Assembly (NCBI GenBank): GCA_965112735.1
Contig: OZ218950.1
Span: 1,984,001 to 2,048,000, forward strand
Length of the DNA: 64,000 nucleotides
From: Phaeosaccion multiseriatum
Lineage: Eukaryota > Ochrophyta, other classes
Reading direction: 5' to 3'
This document shows positions 57,501 to 64,000 of this stretch, piece by piece. A model generated the notes under the pieces. It did no database searches. It was not told the origin of the DNA and worked only from the letters and a program-made list of their open reading frames with translations. Each line of letters begins with the position of its first letter. Within the stretch, counting starts at the first letter, position 1. A program made the translations under genes and the position numbers.

Positions 57501-58103
57501 TGGCGGATCGTGCATGAGGGCATGTGATAAGTGTGTGTGGGGGGGTGGTGTCGAAGTCCCGCTCACTCCGCCCAGTTGGTTGATGCTGGGGACTTTCATC
57601 AACACCCGACGGACTCGTTAGGCCCCAGCCATGCAGCTGGAAACCGACAAGATGATCAAAGCTCGGACCCGAAAAAAGCAATGCTGGGACAACATAAGAC
57701 GCGGAACACACCTGCCATCCGCCTGACATCACGACCCGACAAGCGCATCACACTCACTGCCCAGCCGAGGGGCCACCGAGGTGGTAGGTCCGGACATCTG
57801 TGGCGGAGTTTGTTGTACCGCTGCGATGGCGACAACGATCCAGAAGGGGTGCAAACACGAGTACAAGTGTGGCCAGCGAGGGCTCAGTCAAGGAGCACGG
57901 AAGAGCACCTTTTCGCCCCATAGACTTACCTGTGCGTATACGGACTTCTTCTTCCTTTTGATCTCGAAAAGTGTGATCATTCCCACGGCGAGGAGCAGGT
58001 TGAGCGCCAGGGTGGAGTAGATCTCTCCGAGTCCTTGCGAGCTGATGTCGTCCGGCCGGACATCCGGCGTGCCGTCCAGCATTTTCAAGTCGCCTGCTCC
58101 CAT
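49328..58103 (-). CDS. CSC1/OSCA/TMEM63-family stress-gated cation channel (17 exons)
   Basis: Exons: 58103-57930, 57820-57712, 57400-57287, 57046-56809, 56595-56279, 55810-55687, 55478-55159, 55070-54823, 54460-54227, 53997-53863, 53422-53358, 52770-52620, 52365-52210, 51767-51662, 50758-50674, 50138-49991, 49723-49328. Phases agree and give 1039 residues. Order of landmarks: first helix LALNLLLAVGMITLF; GVDAYVLLRFCKLCLRI (the conserved GLDAxxxLRF segment); LLWAAVVFAYLFTLHALYLL; a cytosolic RNA-binding-like region with coiled coil; then the DUF221 pore region (LGAIFWTIPVAFIQAAAS; FFYYQMANIYITVTAGSV; YFVNLVLVQTLAGLPMEL; YGWTYPTLLLVL; VISPFMLPVGAAYFAFA). The family forms dimeric mechano- or osmosensitive Ca-permeable channels or scramblases. 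The cytosolic C-terminus is acidic and Gln-rich. Intron 7 (55158-55071) is a GGA repeat and might be retained. Confidence 0.93.
49886..49990 (-). repeat. (TGAG)n next to the CSC1-like intron 16 donor
   Basis: ACTC/CACT units on the plus strand, TGAG on the sense strand. They start at the donor GTGAGTGAG itself (49990). Confidence 0.9.
50340..51470 (-). repeat. Pyrimidine (sense) tracts in CSC1-like introns 14 and 15
   Basis: GAGA, GCAGA and GGGGAG repeats on the plus strand cover much of introns 50673-50139 and 51661-50759. On the sense strand they are CT- and CCCT-rich. Confidence 0.8.
51775..52012 (-). repeat. (TCCCC)n tract before the CSC1-like exon 14
   Basis: GGGGA pentanucleotides on the plus strand, more than 40 copies with minor variants, immediately upstream (sense) of the acceptor at 51768. 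Confidence 0.92.
52371..52440 (-). repeat. (TCC)n tract before the CSC1-like exon 13
   Basis: About 20 GGA triplets on the plus strand, ending within 6 bases of the acceptor at 52366. Confidence 0.9.
52797..53170 (-). repeat. CATA and TCTG tetranucleotide blocks in CSC1-like intron 11
   Basis: ATGT repeats at 52797-52985 and CAGA repeats at 53084-53168 (plus strand). Together with CA-rich sequence to 53344 they make up most of the intron 53357-52771. Confidence 0.9.
53430..53862 (-). repeat. GT block at donor and TCC block at acceptor, CSC1-like intron 10
   Basis: On the sense strand the intron 53862-53423 opens with (GT)n/(GTAT)n sequence (to about 53735). It closes with a TCC tract of about 215 bases (53646-53431) just before the acceptor. 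This is the clearest example of the polarity seen across the window. Confidence 0.93.
54069..54148 (-). repeat. (TCCCC)n in CSC1-like intron 9
   Basis: GGGGA pentanucleotides on the plus strand, about 15 units, inside intron 54226-53998. Confidence 0.9.
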
Positions 58104-58393
58104 TCTGACCGCTCCTCCCGCTTCACTACTCTCCCACCCCCTCCCACCCCACACCCTACTCTCCTCTTCCTCCTTTTCTTCGCGGGGGAAGCAAGACCCG
58201 CAGAAGCTGTTTGCAGAAGCAAGGGAAAGTTCACATGGTGGTAATTCTAGATCACAGATGGGCGAACGGTTAGGAGATTGGCACTTAAGGGTGTAATATA
58301 TCATAGATTCCCTCTCGCGAATCTATAGGGCCCTTCTTTACACGGCATCATTGCAAAGAACCTAAAGCAGAGAGGCAAACCAAAGCAAGCACA
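58104..58393. promoter_or_regulatory. Divergent promoter region, CSC1-like channel / small membrane protein
   Basis: 290 bases between opposite start codons. The channel frame stays open upstream to 58304, so its exact start is not certain. No defined element was identified. Confidence 0.45.
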
Positions 58394-58928
58394 ATGAAGG
58401 CTTCGGGTGCAGGAGGACAAGGATACCTCATTGTCTGGCTGTTAGTGATCCTCGCCGGTGCTCGAGGGGGGGGGGGGCTGGAAGGTCGGCGGCGGCATCT
58501 GTACGCAGAGAGAGGCGTACATCAGTGCATCCAGCACCAGCAGGTGAGGGAGCTTACAAGAAGAAAAGGGCCTCATTTGCTTTCAATACCTACAAACTAA
58601 GTGGACCTTGTTTTTGTCTTCGCCCCTCTTGTTTGCTAGAATGGAGAGGGGCTGGCCCTCCAGGAGGGTTGTTGGCTGGGGCTGCAGCAAGCCAATGAGG
58701 CCAACTTCGCTACAGAGGACGCCTACGAGCCCACTAACAGCACGGCCCACAGACACCGTGAGTGAGAGTGGTAACGGTGTACCCTCTCTCTCGGTCTCCT
58801 TTCTCACACACACTCTCTCCCTCCCTCCCTCCCCCCTTCCTCCACATACAGCCTGGCTTGCGACCATTCTCTCCCTCGCGCTGCTCTTTGGTATCATCAT
58901 AGCGATCATCATGTATTACGGCAACTAA
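58394..58928 (+). CDS. Small type I membrane protein (3 exons)
   Basis: Exons 58394-58543, 58640-58757, 58852-58928. Phases agree and give 114 residues. A signal-peptide core (YLIVWLLVILAGARG) is followed by a short ectodomain of about 60 residues. It has two Cys, a possible N-glycosylation site NST and a motif NEANFATEDAYEP. A C-terminal membrane helix (WLATILSLALLFGIIIAIIM) ends in YYGN. The tripartite layout, with the helix completed only after splicing, supports a real gene. It is 290 bases from the channel gene and divergent, so co-regulation is possible. The short ectodomain plus single helix recalls accessory subunits of membrane complexes (for example V-ATPase or renin-receptor-like tails), but no family was recognised. 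Confidence 0.7.
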
Positions 58929-59233
58929 GGCGAGAGGAAACGGCATTGAGAGGGAGAGAGAGGAGAGGCCTTTGGTTTGCAATCAGCACATAGAACTCTT
59001 ATTAACATACGGAGCTGCAGAGAGACACACATACAGGAAGACGAACATCAGAGAAGCAAACGTTGGGGAGCATAGGCCAAGCATTCGACACCTTCCTTGG
59101 CTTACTGCCTCGGCCGCTACTTGGCGCCACGGCCACCTTCGCGAGTATCCACGGCTGTGCATCTGGCACCGCTGCTACTACCGCTACTGTTGTTGTTGTT
59201 GTTGGTCCTGCGCCTACGAGCTACAACCGCCCA
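58929..59233. other. Convergent spacer
   Basis: About 300 bases between two stops; no gene seen. Presumed 3' UTRs. Confidence 0.5.
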
Positions 59234-61273
59234 TCAGTCCGCCTCCGCGTTTCGCCGGTAGTGCAGCAGAAGGTCAGCGCCGCCCGCGTTCTGCCAGCAA
59301 GTCCTCAGCACGTATTGGAGAGTGTGCTCTTTGCCCAACAGCTCGTTCCTGGCCATTCAACCGAGTCGAGGCCACATGGGTGTCGAGGGAGGGAGGGAGG
59401 GAGCGAGCGAGCAAAGGGGGGGGACGGAGGAGGAGGACGGAGAGAAGGGGTGGGAAGCGGAAGCGTGGGTGCTGCTGGTGAGCAAAGGGACCTCTGAGGC
59501 TACGGACGATGTTTTGCTCGGCAGGGATAGTACGAGAGAAAGGATACGGACCATACCAGCCAGTCAGTCCGTCAGCCAGTCAGTCAGCGAGTCAGTAAGT
59601 AAGTTCTTCAGTCAGTTACAGGTACTTGGCAAGGAGACACATGGGAGGCAGTGAATCAAGGAGGGGGGACTCGAGGGAGGCTTCGTGCAGTGACAGTGAA
59701 GACGGTTTCAGAGACGTCACAAGTGCATATGAATACATCGCCGCGAGAGGAGGGTGGAGAGGAAGCTATTCCAAGTGCTTCGCTGTAGAAGGATGTGGGT
59801 GGGACGTGAAAAGGGGGGTCTGACCTTCTCTTGTATTACCACCCACCCCGGCCCACCAAGAGCCGACCGTCTGCAATACACCAAGAACGCACCTACAGAG
59901 AAGCTCAATGTCATCGGGGCTGTTGAGGCCGAGCTTGTCCATCAGATACTTCCGCAAACGACTCATCTGTGCGGCAGAAAGCGCAGAGAGGTATTGGAGG
60001 AGGAGGAGGAGGAGGAGGAGGAGGAGGAGAAGGAGGAGGAGGAGGAGGAGGAGGAGGAGGAGGAGAAGGAGGTGGTGGAGGAGGAGGAGGAGGAGGAGGA
60101 GGAGGAGGAGGAGGAGAAGGAGCAGGAGGAGGAGATGGAGGAGGAGGAGGAGGAGGAGGAGGAGGAGGAGGAGGAGGAGGAGGAGGAGAGGAGACGGGTC
60201 AAGAGGGGTCACATCGGATTCTCCGGCAACAGGCAGTACAGCTGGACAGAGGTAGGGCGGTAGCAACAAGACAAAAGAGCGAAACATACAAACGCAGTGC
60301 ATCACAAGGAGTCTCAGAGTAGGAGGAGGCAGGCGAAGATCTAAGCAGTGACTTCCACGGCACGGCACAAATAAAAGGCATAAACCGCCGTCTTGAGCCC
60401 CTGCACACCCCCCCCTTTCCTTCCCTCTTTCCCTTCCCTTCCGTCCCTCCCTCCCTCCCTCCCTCCCTCCCTCCCTCTCTCCCCCTCTTACCTTCATAGT
60501 CTGCAGTGTCCTCAGCATGGGCTTGGCCAGGCGAGGAAGGGCCAAGCTGGGGGCGTCTGTGCAGGGGTATGGCTTGAGCAGGAAGGAAATGTGTTGCTTG
60601 TCCGTGCCCGTCTTCTTGGCTTTGGGTTTCGGTTTGGCCGCTGCCTTTGCAGCCCCTCCTCCTGCTCCTGCTGCTGCTGCTCCTGCTGCTGTGGAAGAGG
60701 CTGACGACGCGACAGCAGCAGACGCACCGCTGGCACCCCCCGCCTCCCCTGCGGTGTGCCCAGGGAGTTTGGCCGCCTGTGGGGCGTGGCGGGGGTGGGG
60801 GGTGGGTGGGACATACAAAAAAGAGTGGTTGAGCCACTGTTCTTATCGACACTCGCTACCTTGCTGCTTTGCCATCTATAAAGGACCCATCGACCTCGGT
60901 GCCTCTCCGGCATTGTGCCTCACTTTCTTCGCCTCTCGGGCATTGCGGCTCACTTTCTTTCCCGTCGCTCAAACTAATTCCCTTCACTCTTTTGGTTCGT
61001 CTCACCTCAGCCTCTTCTATCCTCTTTAGAAATTCCCTTTCTGACTGCTTGTCAGCCTCCACCATCTCCGGAAACATCTTTGGGGGGGGCAGGGGGGAGT
61101 TGTACGTATTCGAAACACGGGAAGGAGAAAGAGAAAGGCAAAAGGGTGAGAGCCAGCCTGTTTTCTCAGAGGCCATCCTGAGCGTGATGCTCGCAAGAGG
61201 CGGGAGGGAAGGAGCCAGACCTACAGGACAGCACCAGCCGAACGGCTTTACCTCTACTTCAGCGACAAGAATC

Positions 61274-61322
<49 letters not shown>

Positions 61323-62300
61323 GTAGATGGATAGAAAAGACGAACAGACAGACAGACAGAGAGACGGAGAAACAAACAAACAAACAGACAGACAGATAGA
61401 CAGACAGCAGACAGACAGCAGACAGACAGACAGACAGATAGAAAGACACGGCGAGGCGTGCTTTGCGTTAGAGTGGAAGCTTCCCTCTCCTCTCCTCCCT
61501 CACCTTGTCCACCACCTCCTGCAGCAAGTGATCTTGCAGTATTTGGTCCTTGAGCTGTGCGGGCTTGAGCAACGTTTCGCACGCCGGGCACTTGTTGCTG
61601 CTACCAAAGTGTCTGGGTGGCAGTGGGTAGAAAGTAGTAGTAGTAGTAGTAGAGCAGGAGTGTGAGATGAGGAGGAGGAGGAGGAGGAGGAGGAGGAGGA
61701 GGAGGAGAAGGCGGAGAAGATGGAGAAGCAGAATCCACCCGCAGTCAGGGGGAACAGGAGCGCACAGAGAAGGGAGAGGAGCAGCAGCCACAGCGTAAGA
61801 GAAGGGAAGCGAGGGGAAATTTTCCAGTTGAGTTGGCTAGGACTTCATGCACGAAAATGCACACCAAGACAGGAGAATCGGGCACCGCAAGAAGAGAGTG
61901 GCTCTTCCCCCTTCCTCTCTGCCTCCCTCCCTCCCTCCAGAGCCGATGCCTCAGCAACCCTCACCTCCAAAGGCAAATCTTGCAGAAAGAGTGCACACAT
62001 TCGGTGATGGTGTGCGCGTCTCGAAAGTAGCCGTCGCATATCTTGCATACCAGGTAAGGGTTCATGTCTCGCAGGTATATGTCAATCTTCTGCTTCCCCA
62101 ACGCGTCGGCGGCAGGGGGCTTTGCGGTGGCCCCTGTTGGCTCGCCAGAGAGCTGGGTACAGGGATGAGGGATTAAAAGCAGGGGGGGAAGGCGTGAGTC
62201 CTTCTATTCTTCGCTCCTCACCTTCCTTGTGTGCACCCCTTCCTTTTCCTTTCCGTACCTTCCGCTTCTTGGTGCTGCTTGCCCCGCCATTGTCTTTCAT
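59234..62300 (-). CDS. Polycomb group RING finger (PCGF) protein (7 exons)
   Basis: Exons 62300-62259, 62152-61965, 61612-61504, 61077-61006, 60776-60492, 59966-59893, 59348-59234. Phases agree and give 294 residues. A basic NLS-like KKRK is near the N-terminus. The C3HC4 RING is complete: Cys50, Cys53, Cys66, His68, Cys71, Cys74, Cys85, Cys88, within YLVCKICDGYFRDAHTITEC and VHSFCKICLWRHFGSSNKCP. The characteristic PCGF follow-on is LQEVVDKV, then MFPEMVEADKQSEREFL. An Ala-rich linker precedes a C-terminal RAWUL domain (LRKYLMDKLGLNSPDDIELL; LGKEHTLQYVLRTCW; LLLHYRR). The family pairs with RING1 in PRC1-type H2A ubiquitin ligases. The last exon was found by RAWUL match and phase. Confidence 0.92.
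59997..60186 (-). repeat. (TCC)n tract in PCGF intron 5
   Basis: GGA triplets on the plus strand with a few AAG/GTG variants, about 190 bases. It ends 30 bases upstream (sense) of the acceptor before exon 6. Confidence 0.92.
61272..61442 (-). repeat. GATA and CAGA tetranucleotide blocks in PCGF intron 3
   Basis: About 12 GATA units (61274-61322) followed by CAGA/AAAC repeats to 61440, in intron 61503-61078. Confidence 0.9.
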
Positions 62301-62559
62301 CGATTCTTCACCCTCCCTCCTTTTCCCTTCCAATGTCCTTCTTCGCTTCCAATTGATTCAATCTGTGCGCACTTTTTCGAGGCTATATACAGCTGCTGCT
62401 GCTTTGTTCGGTTCTGTGCTAACACTATGATGCGAGCGGGTCCTTTTTTTTGCTTTGTTTGGTTGTCTATCTTTTCCCCTCCCCCCCTCTGGTGCCATCT
62501 TCCCTCTCTCTTTTCTTTTTTTTCCTTCTCCAAGACCCTGCTGGTAGCTGCTCCACCAC
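62301..62559. promoter_or_regulatory. Divergent promoter region, PCGF / RPC9
   Basis: 259 bases between opposite start codons. It is pyrimidine-rich on the plus strand near 62460-62530. No defined element was identified. Confidence 0.45.
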
Positions 62560-63276
62560 ATGCAAGTGTAAGTGCCTTTATTTGAAGTCTTCGAACCTGT
62601 GTGGTTCGCGAGCTGATGGTCGGGTGTTGACTCTTGCCTTAATTCCCCCTCACTAACCTCGCTGCTCGCTCCCTCTGTGTATCTGCTGCTGATATCTGCT
62701 GCTGCTCCTGCTGCTGCCCTCAGCATCAATCATGATCACCTGGTGACCAACTTCGAGGTGCTGGAGCTTGTGAAAGCTCGCATAGCGGCTCGGAGGGAAC
62801 GAAGCTCGCAAGGGGGGGGAGTGGCGACAGGGGGAGGAGGAGGGGGGGAAGAAGGAAATGGAGGCCCCGGCGCCGCGGGGGGGGAATCATCGGGCCTGGC
62901 GGGCGCAGGACACGGAGGAGGTATAGGGAGTGCGGGCGCGGTGCACGACCGAGGCCTGGCGGGGAGGGACTATGTAGAGCTGCGCCTTTTGAACTTCCTA
63001 GAGGACTCCCCTAGCGCCACCCAAAGCCGAGAGAGCATCATGCGCTGCTGGAATGCGCTGGATGACTTTATAGGCAAAGACGGCAACCACGCCTTCACCA
63101 CAGCCGAGAAGCTGCAGCTCATCAACTACCCTCCGACGGAGCTTGTGGAGGTGCATCTCATGGTGGAGGACTGCCACAAGCGCATGAACGACTCGCAGAC
63201 CGAGCGACTCACAGAGACCATCAAGGAGGCTTTGGCAGGAGCCGACGGTAGCGTTGCAGGAGGGGCACAACCGTGA
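62560..63276 (+). CDS. RNA polymerase III subunit RPC9/CRCP (2 exons)
   Basis: Exons 62560-62567 (only ATGCAAGT) and 62724-63276, phase 2, 186 residues. The start reads MQVINHDHLVTNFEVLELV, matching the family start (ME/QVxxxxxxLLSNYEV). A Gly-rich insert of about 65 residues interrupts the domain. The HRDC-like Rpb4/RPC9 fold continues with YVELRLLNFLEDSPSATQ, AEKLQLINYPPTELVEVHLM and VEDCHKRM. The family protein is the Pol III stalk subunit C17, which binds C25 and takes part in initiation. The small first exon is supported by the conserved Met-x-Val and a GTAAGT donor. It is divergent from the PCGF gene. Confidence 0.9.
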
Positions 63277-64000
63277 AGCAAGCACGCGAAGCGGGGAGCG
63301 GACGGAAGCGGCTGGGAGTGGGCGGGAGCCGACAACACGACACCATTGGGCAGGGCAAGAACGGCCGTGTCTGGGTACGAAGTGTGATTCTCAGTGGCCT
63401 GGCCCCAACCAGGCAGTAAGGACGTTCAAGGACTCATTCAAGGACTCTTAGAGTGTGGTCAAGGAAATGGGCATCGAACTGGGCATCGAAAGGTGTGGGA
63501 CAAGGATGCGAGAAGGATGCTGTGGGCCCCAGCTCGACTTGACTGATCGTCGACTTGCCGATTTACTGGGCGAGTTTCCTCTGTCGCCGGTGAGGAAGGA
63601 AGGAAGGAAGGAAGGAAGGAAGGAAGGAAGGAAGGAAGGAAGGAAGGAAGGCCACAGCCTTATTGAACCTGCCTCGAGCCCCGCAAGAGAGGGAAGGACG
63701 CGCAGGAAAGAGCGAAAGCAGCATCACCACTGGGTTGTGGGGCGTGGGAGAAGAGAGCAGCAAACAGGTGTTGCACCAGGTGTGCCCATGTATCGATATG
63801 CCACGGGCTGGTGCTGTCCTCGCCATACCCTACGCCCAGAGCCACGCCACGCGTTGTTCAGGATGCTGATGCGCTTATGCTCAAAGGTTTCGGGACCTGC
63901 AGGGTTTGTTACTTCATCAGACGATGGGACACTCCAGTGAGCACGTGAGCACTGCTTGCGTTTGTCGCACAGGAGGGTTTCAACCCAGGCCTGCCGACTG
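63277..64000. other. Downstream intergenic region with AAGG repeat
   Basis: No supported gene to the window end. An AAGG tetranucleotide array lies at 63594-63650. Open frames across it have no motif. Confidence 0.5.

Noticed and set aside
59766-60818. 350-codon minus-strand frame including poly-Leu
   Set aside because: Runs through PCGF exons and introns in the wrong combination; the spliced PCGF model explains the conserved parts.
63455-63940. 161-codon plus frame with Lys/Glu/Gly/Arg repeat
   Set aside because: Centred on the AAGG tetranucleotide, with no motif on either side.

Overview
The window is nuclear DNA of a photosynthetic eukaryote, most likely a stramenopile alga and plausibly a eustigmatophyte of the Nannochloropsis/Microchloropsis type. 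The reasons are spliced genes with GT-AG introns, tightly packed divergent and convergent gene pairs, a glutathione reductase whose leader looks like a heterokont plastid presequence (signal peptide followed by a Phe-containing GFAVP motif), and several stramenopile-style domain fusions. Species assignment is inference. Exon models were built by hand from splice sites, reading phase and family motifs. Every model quoted is phase-consistent except where a break is stated.

Layout. 291-4500 (+) glutathione reductase, convergent with 4869-8140 (-), a degenerate Rab-like GTPase with an acidic repeat tail. 8587-12072 (+) ankyrin-protein kinase. 13859-14885 (-) MTQ2/N6AMT1-type methyltransferase, head to head with 15012-19041 (+), a membrane-anchored M14 carboxypeptidase. 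20456-22324 (-) spastin-like MIT-AAA ATPase. About 22.5-23.9 kb holds a remnant related to the large repeat gene below. 24568-27538 (-) JMJD8-like JmjC-TPR protein, with a small putative membrane protein behind it (27781-28116).

28-39.6 kb is the accessory region. It holds two sets of broken chromodomain-type LTR-retrotransposon integrase remnants (29.9-30.2 and 37.05-38.22 kb), a possible LTR (38392-39483) and a 108-bp minisatellite (35.75-37.05 kb). It also holds a secreted protein gene (31045-35123) made almost entirely of 10-residue VWTEPPTxxP repeats.

39636-41979 (+) EndoG-type nuclease with a frame break at a G12 run. 42221-46265 (-) EF-hand/ankyrin/FN3 protein, divergent from 46493-47899 (+), a secreted or membrane Cys-rich protein. 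49328-58103 (-) a 17-exon CSC1/OSCA/TMEM63 channel, divergent from a 114-residue type I membrane protein (58394-58928). 59234-62300 (-) a Polycomb PCGF RING protein, divergent from 62560-63276 (+), RNA polymerase III subunit RPC9/CRCP.

The genes do not form one pathway. They are mostly housekeeping and signalling functions (redox, translation-factor methylation, microtubule severing, mechanosensitive channel, chromatin, Pol III). The recurrent oddity is the introns. Many are filled with pure microsatellites, typically GT-rich next to the donor and pyrimidine-rich (TCC, TCAC, TCCCC) towards the acceptor on the sense strand.
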